DNA of 64,000 nucleotides from Ruminococcus sp. (GCA_017411385.1 JAFQQF010000002.1:26651-90650); one strand, 5' to 3'. Counted from the stretch's first letter, positions 1 through 9,346 are shown. Numbers and translations are program-made. Notes: generated by a model from the sequence alone, not told the origin.

Positions 1-1502
1 ATTCTGTCTTCGTTGTTCTTCACAGCCTCCGCACGCACAGGGTACAGGGGTGAACGGGTGGTGTTGATATCAAAGTTATCGTAGCCGTAGATACGGGTGA
101 TTTCTTCGATAATATCTGCCTTGATGGTAACATCCTTTGTAGCTCTCCAGGAGGGAACAACTACTGAGAAGTTGTCACCCTCAAGTGTAACCTTGAAGCC
201 TAAATCTGTGAGAGTCTTAACGATAGTGTCGTTGCTAATCTCAATACCTGTGTAGCGGTCTACAAAGTTTTTGTCAAAGTCAAGAGTTACTGTGTCGTAC
301 TTGTATGCATACTCGTCTGTGAGAGCAGATACAACTTGAGCACCGCCGTCATATTTCTTCAGAAGATTTATAAATCTGCCGATTGCAAGAGTAGTCATCT
401 CAGGGTCAAGGCACTTTTCGTAGCGCATGGAAGCATCTGTTCTGTGAGCAAGACGTACTGTGGACTTACGGATGGAAACTGCATCGAAGGTAGCAGACTC
501 AAGTGTGAGGGTTGTGGTATCCTCAACAATCTCAGAGTCAAGACCGCCCATAATACCTGCAATAGCAACAGGAGTGTTGTCGTTGCAAATCATCAGAGTA
601 TTTTCGTCGATGTTGCGCTCAACACCGTCAAGAGTCTGGAAGGTGAAGGGAGTATCAAAACGCTTGATGCGGATTTTCTCTACCTTTCTTGAGTCGAAGG
701 CGTGCATGGGCTGACCAACCTCCAGCATAAGGTAGTTAGTAAGGTCAGCAAGGAAGTTGATGCCTCTCATACCGCAGTAGAAAAGGCGGATTCGCATATT
801 AACAGGGCTGATGCTGCGGGTGATGTTTTCAACCTGCATACATGAGTATCTCTGGCACAGAGGGTCCTCGATTTTCATATCAATCTTTCTGAGATTGTTG
901 TACTGAGTAAGCTCCTCGCACTCAAGGGCTTTGAGCTCTCTGCCTGCTAAGGCTGCAAACTCACGTGCAAAGCCGTAGTGGCTCCAAAGGTCAGGTCTGT
1001 TTGTGAGGGATTTGTTGTCAATCTCAAAAACAATATCGTCAATAGCGTAAAGGTCCTTGATGTCGGTGCCGTTTTTGACGTCTTCTGTAATGTCCATAAT
1101 GCCTGAGTGGTCGTCGGAAATACCGATTTCTGCCTCGGAACAGCACATACCATGTGACTCAAAGCCTGCAAGGGGTCTGGGTGCAATCTCAATTTCTCCG
1201 AGCTTTGCACCAACCTTGGCAAAGGCGGTCTTCATACCAACTCTGACATTAGGTGCACCGCAAACAACGTCTGTAAGCTTGCCGTCGCCTGCATCAACCT
1301 TTAAGAGGTGGAGCTTCTTTGACTCGGGGTGGTCTTCAACAGATACAATCTCAGCAACTACAACACCTGAAAGGTCTGCACCCTTGAAGAAAATCTCGTT
1401 TTCAACCTCAGCAGTTGAAAGTGAAAGTTTATGGATAAGCTCGAGTTTGTCAAGACCTGAGAGGTCTACGAAATCCTCAATCCAATTCATTGATAATAAC
1501 AT
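1..1502 (-). CDS. pheT: phenylalanine--tRNA ligase beta subunit, 3' end beyond window
   Basis: Beta subunit of the cytoplasmic PheRS heterotetramer that charges tRNA-Phe. The frame is open without a stop from the start at 1502 to the left edge, so about 500 of the usual ~790-800 residues are present. The N-terminus carries the tRNA-binding (OB-fold) region with VVVAEIVSVEDHPESKKLHL, then the B3/B4 editing region (YCGMRGINFLADLTNYLMLE, GQPMHAFD, IAGIMGG) and the start of the B5 domain (IIEEITRIYGYDNF). The start at 1502 is preceded by a GGAGGGCGAC site; an alternative Met lies four codons in. It follows pheS by 14 bases and is co-transcribed from the T-box leader. Confidence 0.96.
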   Translation of the reverse strand, partial: MLLSMNWIEDFVDLSGLDKLELIHKLSLSTAEVENEIFFKGADLSGVVVAEIVSVEDHPESKKLHLLKVDAGDGKLTDVVCGAPNVRVGMKTAFAKVGAKLGEIEIAPRPLAGFESHGMCCSEAEIGISDDHSGIMDITEDVKNGTDIKDLYAIDDIVFEIDNKSLTNRPDLWSHYGFAREFAALAGRELKALECEELTQYNNLRKIDMKIEDPLCQRYSCMQVENITRSISPVNMRIRLFYCGMRGINFLADLTNYLMLEVGQPMHAFDSRKVEKIRIKRFDTPFTFQTLDGVERNIDENTLMICNDNTPVAIAGIMGGLDSEIVEDTTTLTLESATFDAVSIRKSTVRLAHRTDASMRYEKCLDPEMTTLAIGRFINLLKKYDGGAQVVSALTDEYAYKYDTVTLDFDKNFVDRYTGIEISNDTIVKTLTDLGFKVTLEGDNFSVVVPSWRATKDVTIKADIIEEITRIYGYDNFDINTTRSPLYPVRAEAVKNNEDR

Positions 1503-1516
1503 ATTTGTCGCCCTCC

Positions 1517-2569
1517 TTATTCGTCGTCTGTGAACTGCTCAAGCACCTTGAGTCTGCCTGAGTTCAAATCGCGGATGTCCTTTACACCGTACTTCATCAT
1601 TGCAAGTCGTGTAAGGCCAAGACCGAAAGCAAAGCCTGTGTACTCTTCGGGGTCAATACCGCCCTCGCGGAGTACGTTGGGATGAATCATACCGCAGGGG
1701 CAAAGCTCAAGCCAACCGCTCTGCTTGCAGGAGGGACAGCCCTCGCCGCCGCAGATAAGACAGCTTATGTCAAGCTCAAAGCCGGGCTCAACGAAGGGGA
1801 AGAAGCCGGGGCGAAGACGAACCTTGATGTCTTTTCTGAACACCTCGGAAAGCATTGTTTTCATAAAGTAAATAAGGTTGGAGATGGAAATATCCTTGTC
1901 AACCATAACACCCTCCATCTGGAAGAAGGTGTTTTCGTGGCAAGCATCTGTTGCTTCGTTACGGAAGCATCTGCCGGGAAAGATAGCCTTGATGGGCACA
2001 CCGTTTTCAATGAGGTTTTTGCCGTACTTCTTAAGGATTGCGTTCTGTGCGGCAGAGGTGTGGGATTTGAGAAGCTGACCGTTCTGGAGATAGTAGGTGT
2101 CCTGCATATCACGTGCAGGGTGGTGCTTGGGGATGTTGAGAGCCTCAAAGCACTCATAGTCGGTAACTACCTCGGGATAGTCGATAACTGCAAAGCCCAT
2201 GGATTTAAAGATGGTTTCACACTGACGCTGTACCAGTGTAATAGGGTGATATGAGCCTCTGTCAAGGTTTGCAGGGGTGGTAATGTCAAACACGGGCATA
2301 GAGTCAAGCTCTTTCTGAATTTCCTGCTCTTTGAGTGCCTGTGCCTTGTCATCAATCTGCTGTGTGGCATATTCTTTAAGCTCGTTTACCTTTGCGCCAA
2401 AGGTTTTCTTTTCTTCTACAGAAAGGTCCTTCATACCCTTTAAGAGAGCAGTAATGCTACCCTTTTTGCCCAGATACTCAACGCGCCTTGCGTCAAGCTC
2501 TGCTGTTGTTTTGGCAGATGCGACTTTGTCTGTGATTTCATTTTTTAATGCAATGATTTTTTCGTCCAT
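1517..2569 (-). CDS. pheS: phenylalanine--tRNA ligase alpha subunit
   Basis: Catalytic alpha subunit of PheRS, 350 residues, close to the usual ~340. The N-terminal coiled coil (residues 1-90, KKGSITALLKGMKDLSVEEKK) is followed by the class II synthetase core: motif 2 with PGRCFRNEATDACHENTFFQMEG, and motif 3 GFAFGLGLTRLAMMKYGVKDIR near the C-terminus. A CxxCxGEGCPSCKQSGWLELCPCGM stretch (residues ~270-295) holds five cysteines in two clusters and may bind zinc. This extra cysteine cluster is seen in some Firmicutes PheS but is not universal. The start has an AGGATATTT site upstream. It is the first gene after the phenylalanine T-box. Confidence 0.97.
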   Translation of the reverse strand: MDEKIIALKNEITDKVASAKTTAELDARRVEYLGKKGSITALLKGMKDLSVEEKKTFGAKVNELKEYATQQIDDKAQALKEQEIQKELDSMPVFDITTPANLDRGSYHPITLVQRQCETIFKSMGFAVIDYPEVVTDYECFEALNIPKHHPARDMQDTYYLQNGQLLKSHTSAAQNAILKKYGKNLIENGVPIKAIFPGRCFRNEATDACHENTFFQMEGVMVDKDISISNLIYFMKTMLSEVFRKDIKVRLRPGFFPFVEPGFELDISCLICGGEGCPSCKQSGWLELCPCGMIHPNVLREGGIDPEEYTGFAFGLGLTRLAMMKYGVKDIRDLNSGRLKVLEQFTDDE

Positions 2570-2589
2570 AAATATCCTCCGTAAAAAAA

Positions 2590-2854
2590 TAAAACGCCCT
2601 GCGTGAGTAAATTCACGCAGGGACGAATAATATCCGTGGTACCACCCTGATTTTTGCTTTGTTTAAGAAGCAAACACTCCTGCGACCTGTAACGGGGTCT
2701 GCCGTCAAGACCTACTGGAATTTCAGCCTTGCCGCTCAGAAGGGAACTTCACATTATCTGTATTGCTGGTTGCTCTCAGCCTGTGACAACCATTCTCTTT
2801 AGCAAGACCTTGATAAAGCTACTTTCTTCGTCATAGCGTTTCACTACAATATCA
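2590..2854 (-). promoter_or_regulatory. T-box riboswitch (phenylalanine) for pheST
   Basis: On the minus strand the leader contains the conserved T-box sequence AGGGTGGTACCACGG (plus-strand 2634-2648), just before a terminator hairpin with 10-bp arms (2597-2606 and 2613-2622) and a U-rich tail. Upstream lies the Stem I region, with a GTGAAG motif followed by TTC at 2744-2746, a phenylalanine codon at the expected specifier position, and a TGAGC after it. Uncharged tRNA-Phe should stabilise the antiterminator and allow pheS-pheT transcription. The specifier register is my reading; a second TTC lies at 2739-2741. Confidence 0.93.
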
Positions 2855-2860
2855 AAATTA

Positions 2861-2889
2861 ATATTATCACTAAATTGTTAATTTGGCAA
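2861..2889 (-). promoter_or_regulatory. promoter of the pheST T-box transcript
   Basis: Minus-strand TTGCCA (2884-2889), 17-base spacer, TAATAT (2861-2866). It places the transcript start near 2854, immediately before the Stem I region of the T-box. Confidence 0.6.
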
Positions 2890-2897
2890 GTGTTTTG

Positions 2898-2926
2898 TTG
2901 AAAAAAGAGAATGAGTGTGCTATACT
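2898..2926 (+). promoter_or_regulatory. promoter of the 2961 gene
   Basis: TTGAAA (2898-2903), 17-base spacer, TATACT (2921-2926). It overlaps the 5' part of the longer open frame and so supports the internal ATG at 2961 as the true start. Its -35 lies only 8 bases from the -35 of the divergent pheST promoter. Confidence 0.55.
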
Positions 2927-2960
2927 AAGCAGTAGATTACTCATAGGACAGGTGAATATT

Positions 2961-3512
2961 ATGGACACTTTTTGCGAACAAGTTGTAAAACGTCAGTCGG
3001 GAATTAAGCAAAAGCTTATTTCAGCTTTGCTTATTAGCTTTTTTGCTGTGATAGAATTGCTTTTTATTATGATTTATACCGTTATTGCAGACCCGGCTGT
3101 GCAGATTTTCTTTCTTTTAATGACCTTTATGGTGGCTGTTGTGGCAGTTACTGTGCTCATAATTGCTCTGCCCCGTATTAATAAGGTTGAGTTTGATTAT
3201 TCCGTTATGGGCAATATCTTCTATGTTGATAAGGTTATCAACAAGAAAAGCCGTAAAAAGTTTGTGAAGCTGGAAATCAGCTCCATTGAGGATATGGGTA
3301 AGATTGAGGGGGACAATATTCCTTCTGACAAATATGCCCGTACCCGTGATTGCTCAAACGGCAATATGGAGGACAGCTACTACTGTGTATATCGAGAAAG
3401 CGGCAAGGGCAAATGCCTGCTTATTTTCTCCCCTAATCAGAAGATTATCGACGGTATGCGTCCTGCTATGACAAGAGAAATGGTAGTTAAGCTTTTCTAT
3501 AACAAAAAATAA
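2961..3512 (+). CDS. small membrane protein of unknown function (DUF6106-like, tentative)
   Basis: 183 residues starting at the ATG after GGACAGGTGAATATT. Two hydrophobic helices (residues ~20-45 and ~50-75) are followed by a soluble tail of about 105 residues with a FDYSVMGNIFYVDKVINKK segment and a C-terminal YCVYRESGKGKCLLIFSPNQK segment. The shape, two membrane spans plus a basic cytoplasmic domain, resembles short Clostridia proteins grouped as DUF6106; this match is from memory and tentative. It is separated by nine bases from the NAD(P)HX dehydratase gene and probably shares its transcript. No enzymatic motif is visible. Confidence 0.75.
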   Translation: MDTFCEQVVKRQSGIKQKLISALLISFFAVIELLFIMIYTVIADPAVQIFFLLMTFMVAVVAVTVLIIALPRINKVEFDYSVMGNIFYVDKVINKKSRKKFVKLEISSIEDMGKIEGDNIPSDKYARTRDCSNGNMEDSYYCVYRESGKGKCLLIFSPNQKIIDGMRPAMTREMVVKLFYNKK

Positions 3513-3521
3513 GGTGATAAT

Positions 3522-4400
3522 ATGACAGTTACAGATAAAAGAATTGTCAAAAAAATATTGCCCCAAAGACCAGCCTGCGCCAATAAATACAGCGTAGGCT
3601 CTTTGCTTTGTGTATGTGGCAGTTACTCTTTCGCAGGAGCGGCTGTGCTTTGTGCAAGGGCGGCGCTTCGTACAGGGGCGGGACTTGTCCGCGTGGCGGT
3701 GCCAAGGAGTATTTATCCGATAGTTTCATCTTGTGTGCCGGAGGCGGTTTTTCTTGTTCTTCCTGAGAATGAGCAGGGGTGTATAAGCTCAGAGGCGATT
3801 GAGGAAATTATAAAGAGTGCCAACAAATCGGATGCTGTGGTTATGGGTTGCGGAAGTAAGCTTTGCAGAGATACAGAGGAGCTGGTTTTATCTCTTGTGT
3901 GTGAATGCAAAACGCCTCTTTTGCTTGATGCAGACGGAATAAATGCACTCTCAAAGCATATAAATGTTTTAAAGGACAGAGTGTATCCCTTGGTGCTTAC
4001 CCCTCATGAAGGCGAGATGTCGAGGCTTACAAGCTTGGCTTCGGAGCACATCAGAGAAAACCGACAGGAGATAGCAAAGAGCTTTGCTGACGAATACGGT
4101 GTAACCCTTCTTCTCAAAGGCAAGGGCACCATCATTGCAAGCAAAAACTCCGAAGGCTATATGAATCCCACGGGTAATGCAGGAATGGCAGTAGCAGGAA
4201 GCGGCGATGTGCTTTCGGGAATGATAGGTGCCTTGATGGCACAGGGGGCGGATGCTACCCTTTCTGCTGTGGCAGGGGCTTTCCTGCATGGTCTTGCAGG
4301 AGATATTGCAAAGGAAGAGCTTACCGAGTATTCACTCATTCCTTCTGATATTATTGAATATATACCAAAAGCTATAAAGGAATGTATTGACTCAGAATAA
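3522..4400 (+). CDS. nnrD: ADP/ATP-dependent (S)-NAD(P)H-hydrate dehydratase
   Basis: Repairs hydrated NAD(P)H (NADHX/NADPHX) back to NAD(P)H. The 292-residue protein is the stand-alone YjeF C-terminal (ribokinase-like) domain; the N-terminal epimerase half found in the fused enzyme is absent. Diagnostic segments are GSLLCVCGSYSFAGAAVLCA near the N-terminus, PLLLDADGINAL and VLTPHEGEMSRL in the middle, and NPTGNAGMAVAGSGDVLSGM, the nucleotide/catalytic Asp loop, near residue 225. An AAGGTGATAAT site precedes the ATG. The end overlaps the next gene by 14 bases. Confidence 0.93.
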   Translation: MTVTDKRIVKKILPQRPACANKYSVGSLLCVCGSYSFAGAAVLCARAALRTGAGLVRVAVPRSIYPIVSSCVPEAVFLVLPENEQGCISSEAIEEIIKSANKSDAVVMGCGSKLCRDTEELVLSLVCECKTPLLLDADGINALSKHINVLKDRVYPLVLTPHEGEMSRLTSLASEHIRENRQEIAKSFADEYGVTLLLKGKGTIIASKNSEGYMNPTGNAGMAVAGSGDVLSGMIGALMAQGADATLSAVAGAFLHGLAGDIAKEELTEYSLIPSDIIEYIPKAIKECIDSE

Positions 4401-4926
4401 GTTCAATGTAACCTTGTTTTTTCAGAGGCTCTTTGTGAAGCGGATTTGTTTGTTTTTTATTTGTGCTGTGATTTGTACCCTCGGTGCCTGCGGTAACAGG
4501 TCTGTACCGTTGCCTGTTCTTGATTTTTCTGCACAGGTAAGTATCTGTGATGATTATGGTTTGAAGGACTTGGAGGCTGAGGTTAACTCCACAATGCAGG
4601 GAGCTGTTACTATAAAGCTGACCTCTCCTGATGAACTGTGGGGGCTTACCTACAAGTGGAGCGACGGCTTTGAGCTTATTTATGACGGGCTTCATTGCAA
4701 AACCCAGAAAGGCTATATGCCCGAGGAGGCTTTTGCTGAGGCTCTCTATAATGTTTTTTGTGCACTTTCCCGTGTTGAGCAGTACTCGTCTTTTACCGGT
4801 GCGGTTGCTTTGTACGAGGGACAGTGCAACAGCGGTCAATACAAAGTTATCACAGAAAAAAAAGGTTATATACAAAATATTTCTATAGAAGAAATAAACC
4901 TTTCGGCAGATTTTACTTATGAATAG
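4387..4926 (+). CDS. lipoprotein with LolA/GerS-like domain
   Basis: 179 residues. The best start is TTG at 4387, with AAAGGA 5-6 bases upstream and the frame overlapping nnrD; no ATG is available near the signal sequence. A hydrophobic segment ends in the lipobox TLGAC (Cys about residue 34), so the mature protein is predicted to be lipid-anchored outside the membrane. The body (DFSAQVSI..., GAVTIKLTSPDELWGLTYKW, FELIYDGLHCKT) resembles the LolA-like fold of GerS-type lipoproteins of Clostridia, which act in spore germination. That similarity is by eye and function is uncertain. Confidence 0.72.
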   Translation: MTQNKFNVTLFFQRLFVKRICLFFICAVICTLGACGNRSVPLPVLDFSAQVSICDDYGLKDLEAEVNSTMQGAVTIKLTSPDELWGLTYKWSDGFELIYDGLHCKTQKGYMPEEAFAEALYNVFCALSRVEQYSSFTGAVALYEGQCNSGQYKVITEKKGYIQNISIEEINLSADFTYE

Positions 4927-4930
4927 AGAA

Positions 4931-4963
4931 AACACCTGACAAATTTTGTCAGGTGTTTTTTGT
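4931..4963. terminator. bidirectional terminator
   Basis: Ten-base arms AACACCTGAC and GTCAGGTGTT with a short loop and T-runs on both sides. It lies between the convergent lipoprotein gene and the pot operon and can serve both. Confidence 0.88.
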
Positions 4964-4966
4964 TGC

Positions 4967-6835
4967 TTAGCTTGTGGATGCTTCAATGAACTTCTCTTGC
5001 ATATAGTTGTAAATATCAGCAGGAGTGTTTGAGTACATATAGCATTTATCAAGGTATTCCTTTGAGGGGTAAATCAGAGTGTTGTTTCTTATTTCCTCAT
5101 CAAGGAGTGCCACCGCTTCTTTGTTGGGGGAAGCGTATCCGATGTATTCGCTGTTGGAAACGCCAACCTCAGGCTCAAGCATAAAGTTTATGAACAGTTC
5201 TGCAAGCTCGGGGTTTTCTGCGTTCTTGGGAACACACATAGCATCAACAAAGAAGTTTGTGCCTTCTTCGGGCAGACAGTAGTTAAGGGACTCGTTGTTA
5301 TCCATCATATAATAGATGTCGCCTGCATAGTAGGGAGCAATGGCTGACTGGTCACATTCCATAAGGTCGTAAACCTGATCCATTACATAATTCTGAACAA
5401 GAGGCTTTTGCTCCTTGAGAAGCTCGCAAGCCTTGTCGATGTCCTCTTTAGAGGGGTTAGAGGGGTCTATTCCCAACCTTTGCATTGCAATGGCAAGTGC
5501 ATCACGGCTGTTGTTGAACATAAGAATTTCGCCCTTGTCAGCCTCGTTCCAGAGAGCATCAAAGCCTGTAACCTCACCTGATACCATATCCTCGTTGTAG
5601 CAAATTGCCACAACACCCCAAGTATAGGGTACGGAGTATTCATTGTTTGGGTCATAGGGCAGATTTTTGTATTCATCTGCAATGTTTTTGTAGTTGGGGA
5701 TATTGTCAAAATCAAGGGGCAGAAGCATATCCTCTGCAATCAGCTTACCAATCATATAGTCGGAAGGAATGATAACGTCATAGCTTTCGTTTTGAATCTT
5801 TGCGTACATTTCTTCGTTGGACTCATATTCATTGTAATTGACTTTAACATTGTATTTCTTTTCAAACTCAGCAATAACATCAAGGGTGCCGTCTTCGCCG
5901 TTTGCGATATTTTCACCCCAGTTGAATACATTGATTACTGCGGTGTAGTTTGAGCATCTGGAATAGCCCACAACTCCTCCTATAACAATAATAAGAGCAA
6001 GGGCAAGGCATAGCATCTTCTTTCCTTTGTTTGCGTTGTTTACATCTTTGTTTTTCTTTTCTTTGTTTGCACCGGAAATGTTGGTGATAATGAGTACAGC
6101 AAAGATAATTACAAAGAGGATAGTAGATAAGGCGTTGATTTTGGGCGAAACCCTCTTTTTGAGCATAGTGTAAATCTCAATGGGGAGAGTCTGCATTTTG
6201 CCGCTTGTAAAGAAAGAGATGATAAAGTCATCCAGAGAGTAAGTGAAGCTGATAAGAAAACCGGAAACAATACCGGGAAGCAGCTCGTGGATTACCACCT
6301 GAAAAAATGCCTGAAGCTGAGTACAGCCCAAATCCTGAGCCGCTTCAAAGAGGTGGTTGTCCATTTGTCTGAGCTTTGGAGTTACCGAAAGAATAACATA
6401 AGGGGTACAGAAGCCGATGTGGGATAAAAGCAGGGTAACAAATCCGTTCTCAAAGTTGAGAATTTGGCCCAGAAAAACAAACAGGAGCATCAGGGACATA
6501 CCTGTTACAATTTCGGGATTGATGATAGGTATGTTGGACACAGTCTGAATTATTTTTCTTTTTGCACCCTTGAAGTTATACATACCCAAGGATGCCACAG
6601 TACCCAGTATTGTGGAAAATAAAGCAGCCAGCAAAGCAACAATGAGAGTGTTGCCCAGAGCTGTCATAATTGCTTGGTCCTGAAACAGCTTTATGTACCA
6701 ATCAAAAGTAAATCCGCTCCAAACGGAGGATTTGCTGTCGTTGAAGGAGTAAGCAATGAGCACCGCAATGGGAGCATAGAGAAAAATGAAGATAAGCCCG
6801 ATGTAGAGCTTCTTTCCGAGAAACAGTTTTTTCAT
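4967..6835 (-). CDS. potCD: fused polyamine ABC transporter permease (PotC) and substrate-binding protein (PotD)
   Basis: Residues 1-260 are a PotC-type inner-membrane permease: five to six transmembrane helices and the EAA loop [25 protein letters not shown]. After a lysine-rich linker (KEKKNKDVNNANKGKK) a further membrane helix (LALALIIVIGGVVGYS) leads directly into a PotD-type binding protein (NVFNWGENIANGEDGTLDVI, YDVIIPSDYMIGKL, TWGVVAICYNEDMV, CDQSAIAPYYAGD). Normally these are separate genes; here the binding protein is tethered to the permease. The ATG overlaps the stop of potB by four bases. The substrate is inferred as spermidine/putrescine from family resemblance; PotD relatives may take other cationic amines. 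Confidence 0.93.
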   Translation of the reverse strand: MKKLFLGKKLYIGLIFIFLYAPIAVLIAYSFNDSKSSVWSGFTFDWYIKLFQDQAIMTALGNTLIVALLAALFSTILGTVASLGMYNFKGAKRKIIQTVSNIPIINPEIVTGMSLMLLFVFLGQILNFENGFVTLLLSHIGFCTPYVILSVTPKLRQMDNHLFEAAQDLGCTQLQAFFQVVIHELLPGIVSGFLISFTYSLDDFIISFFTSGKMQTLPIEIYTMLKKRVSPKINALSTILFVIIFAVLIITNISGANKEKKNKDVNNANKGKKMLCLALALIIVIGGVVGYSRCSNYTAVINVFNWGENIANGEDGTLDVIAEFEKKYNVKVNYNEYESNEEMYAKIQNESYDVIIPSDYMIGKLIAEDMLLPLDFDNIPNYKNIADEYKNLPYDPNNEYSVPYTWGVVAICYNEDMVSGEVTGFDALWNEADKGEILMFNNSRDALAIAMQRLGIDPSNPSKEDIDKACELLKEQKPLVQNYVMDQVYDLMECDQSAIAPYYAGDIYYMMDNNESLNYCLPEEGTNFFVDAMCVPKNAENPELAELFINFMLEPEVGVSNSEYIGYASPNKEAVALLDEEIRNNTLIYPSKEYLDKCYMYSNTPADIYNYMQEKFIEASTS

Positions 6836-7626
6836 ACTCCCACCGCCTCCTCATCTCCGAAACGGTTCATTACAACCATAAACACAAGGATGACAATCAT
6901 CAGAAGCAAGGCGATTGCGGATGCCGTGTGTTTGTCGCTCTTGTAGAGCATCTCAATTACGTCGCCAATCATTCTGTTATTGGGGCCGCCCAGATACTGG
7001 GATACGAGGAAGGTACTTGCAGAGGGCACAAATACCATAGTAACACCGGAAATAATACCGGGGACAGAAAGCGGGAACACAACCTTGCGGATTACGTGTA
7101 GTTTGTTGCATCCCAAGTCCTGCGCCGCCTCAATGAGGCTTTTGTCAATCTTTCCCATAACTGTTGTTAGGGGCAAAATCATAAAGGGCAGGAACTCGTA
7201 CACCATACCAAGCACAACCGCACCGGTGTTATACATCAGCGGAATGTCGATTCCAAGCATATTTAAAAAGGAATCAAGAGGGCCGTTTGTCTGCAGAAGC
7301 AGTACCCATGCACGGATTCTCAGAAGGAAGTTCATCCACATAGGCACCATTATCAGCATTGTGTAGGTGCTTTGTGCTCTTTCTGAGCTTCTTGAAATAA
7401 TGTAGCTCAGCGGGTATGCAAGCACAAGGCAGATTGTGGTGGATAGAAAAGCAACCCAGAGAGAATACAGGAACTCATCCTTGTAATTAAGTGCTTTTTG
7501 CAGAAATATAAGGGTGAAATTGCCGTTATCATCTCTGCAGGTGTTGCTGATAATGAGTATCAGGGGGACAAGAGTAAATACAAACATCCACAAAAGATAG
7601 GGGATAATCAGCTTTTTAGTTTTCAT
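6832..7626 (-). CDS. potB: polyamine ABC transporter permease PotB
   Basis: Inner-membrane permease of 264 residues with six predicted membrane helices and the conserved cytoplasmic loop [27 protein letters not shown] that contacts the ATPase. PotB pairs with the PotC half of the downstream fusion to form the channel. Its start overlaps the end of potA by 11 bases and its stop overlaps the fusion start, so translation of all three is probably coupled. The protein has normal family length. Confidence 0.93.
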   Translation of the reverse strand: MKTKKLIIPYLLWMFVFTLVPLILIISNTCRDDNGNFTLIFLQKALNYKDEFLYSLWVAFLSTTICLVLAYPLSYIISRSSERAQSTYTMLIMVPMWMNFLLRIRAWVLLLQTNGPLDSFLNMLGIDIPLMYNTGAVVLGMVYEFLPFMILPLTTVMGKIDKSLIEAAQDLGCNKLHVIRKVVFPLSVPGIISGVTMVFVPSASTFLVSQYLGGPNNRMIGDVIEMLYKSDKHTASAIALLLMIVILVFMVVMNRFGDEEAVGV

Positions 7627-9034
7627 CGCTGACCTCCTGGTCGTTTACGGGTGTGATTACTGCCTGTGAAAAATTAAAGCAGATGGGAACATAAGTGGCA
7701 ACCTGTTCGTCTTGTGCGCTATGCATAATCCATTTGCGTTCGTCGGATTCAAGGATAATCTCGTTGTGAGCACCCTTCCATATAACCGACTCAACAAACA
7801 CATCAGTCAGCTGACCAACACCCTCACCGTCAACATAAAGACCTTCTGGAGGAAGCTGGATATTGAGCTTGGTTCCCTTGGGATAAAAGCCATTGTGGAG
7901 CTCAAGCTCTTTGCCTTCAACAGAAATTGTTACCACGGGGGAATCCTCAGAGGAGTCTATAACCTCAGCGGTGAACTCATTGTAGGGAGTGGGGAAGAGC
8001 TTGTTCATAATGTGAATGTTGTCGGGAGATACACGCATACCGATGCGACTGCCTGCAGGGCTTGAAACCGTGGAGTGAATCAGCAGAATACAACCGCCAA
8101 CCTTAACCTCCATTTCGTAGTGAACACCCTTGAACACTACGCCGGTAACGTCACCCACAAGGGTGCCCTCCTCGGGAGCTGTAACCTCAATATCCTCGGG
8201 ACGGATAACAATATCCACGGGAGTGTTTTCGCCAAAGCCCTTGTCAACACATTTGAAGTCGCTTCCGAGTATGCGTACTCTGTAGTCTGAGAGCATTGTG
8301 CCGTCGAGGATGTTTGCTTCGCCGATGAAGTCAGCAACGAAGGCATTTGCAGGTTCGTTATAAATATCAATAGGAGTACCTATCTGTTCAATCTTACCGT
8401 TGTTCATTACCACTACGCGGTCGCTCATAGTCAGAGCTTCCTCTTGGTCGTGGGTAACATATACAAAGGTTTTCTTTGTCATTTTCTGAATTCTCTTCAG
8501 CTCAATCTGCATATCCTTGCGAAGCTTCAGGTCAAGTGCACCCAAAGGCTCGTCAAGAAGAAGCACATCAGGGTCGCACACAAGGGCACGAGCAATGGCA
8601 ACTCTTTGCTGCTGTCCGCCTGAAAGCTTTGAAACAGCTCGCTTTTCGTAGCCCTTAAGGTCTACGATTGCAAGCATCTTTGTTACCTTTGCTTTGATTT
8701 CATCCTTGGGAAGCTTTTTTAGCTTCAGTCCGAAGGCGACATTATCAAATACATTAAGGTGGGGAAACAGAGCGTACTTCTGAAAAACGGTGTTTACATT
8801 TCGTTTGTTGGGAGGAGTACCATTGATACGCTTACCCTCATAAAACACGTCACCGCTGTCAGGCTCCAAAAATCCGCCTATGATTCTGAGAGTTGTGGTT
8901 TTTCCGCAACCCGAAGGACCAAGAAGCGTTATGAACTCCTTGTCCGTAATATCCAAATCTATATTGTTAAGTATCACTTCACCGTCAAATTTTACGTTGA
9001 TATTCCTAAGTGAAACAATTTGTTTCTGTTCCAA
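7616..9034 (-). CDS. potA: polyamine ABC transporter ATP-binding protein PotA, extended C-terminus
   Basis: ATPase of the importer. Residues 1-235 hold Walker [10 protein letters not shown], the signature [15 protein letters not shown], Walker [13 protein letters not shown] and the switch His in [11 protein letters not shown]. The C-terminal part (residues 236-472) starts as a TOBE_2 regulatory domain ([12 protein letters not shown]) and continues with a second TOBE-like stretch ([18 protein letters not shown]). At 472 residues it is about 100 longer than typical PotA (~350-380). It is the first gene of the operon; no PuuR-like regulator gene precedes it, unlike some Firmicutes pot operons. 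Confidence 0.95.
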   Translation of the reverse strand: MEQKQIVSLRNINVKFDGEVILNNIDLDITDKEFITLLGPSGCGKTTTLRIIGGFLEPDSGDVFYEGKRINGTPPNKRNVNTVFQKYALFPHLNVFDNVAFGLKLKKLPKDEIKAKVTKMLAIVDLKGYEKRAVSKLSGGQQQRVAIARALVCDPDVLLLDEPLGALDLKLRKDMQIELKRIQKMTKKTFVYVTHDQEEALTMSDRVVVMNNGKIEQIGTPIDIYNEPANAFVADFIGEANILDGTMLSDYRVRILGSDFKCVDKGFGENTPVDIVIRPEDIEVTAPEEGTLVGDVTGVVFKGVHYEMEVKVGGCILLIHSTVSSPAGSRIGMRVSPDNIHIMNKLFPTPYNEFTAEVIDSSEDSPVVTISVEGKELELHNGFYPKGTKLNIQLPPEGLYVDGEGVGQLTDVFVESVIWKGAHNEIILESDERKWIMHSAQDEQVATYVPICFNFSQAVITPVNDQEVSDEN

Positions 9035-9122
9035 AAAACAACACCCCCGAAAGTTTTTAAATTACTTTACTGAATTTTCTTATAAAAATACACGCAAAAT
9101 GTCATAATGTGTAAATTTATAC

Positions 9123-9151
9123 AGTATAGAATTATATATTTAATCTGTCAA
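9123..9151 (-). promoter_or_regulatory. promoter of the pot operon
   Basis: Minus-strand TTGACA (9146-9151), 17-base spacer, TATACT (9123-9128), about 90 bases before the potA start. Near-consensus sigma-A promoter. Confidence 0.8.
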
Positions 9152-9346
9152 TTTGTCAATTTGTTTTCGCAGTATTTCTTAAATAAAATTTTATTGCGGT
9201 AGCAGACGAAAGCGACAGCTTCAGAGGTGCGGGGGTCAGGGGAAGATATAAACCATATTAACCATATAAATAGGCGTATAAGCACAGGCTGTGCAAAACA
9301 ATGAAATTTAGATAAAATATTACCATATAATCGTTTATTTAGCACC
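9152..9346. other. non-coding stretch between divergent pot operon and amylase gene
   Basis: AT-rich DNA with no convincing gene. A minus-strand open frame (9148-9360) lacks a good ribosome binding site and is probably chance. Between about 9195 and 9245 is a markedly GC-richer patch (with GAGGTGCGGGGGTCAGGGGA) unlike its surroundings, possibly a decayed gene end or intergenic repeat copy. Confidence 0.5.

Noticed and set aside
2883-2960. Upstream extension of the 2961 membrane protein
   Set aside because: The region contains the promoter of that gene, and the ATG at 2961 has the better ribosome binding site and leads to the membrane helices.
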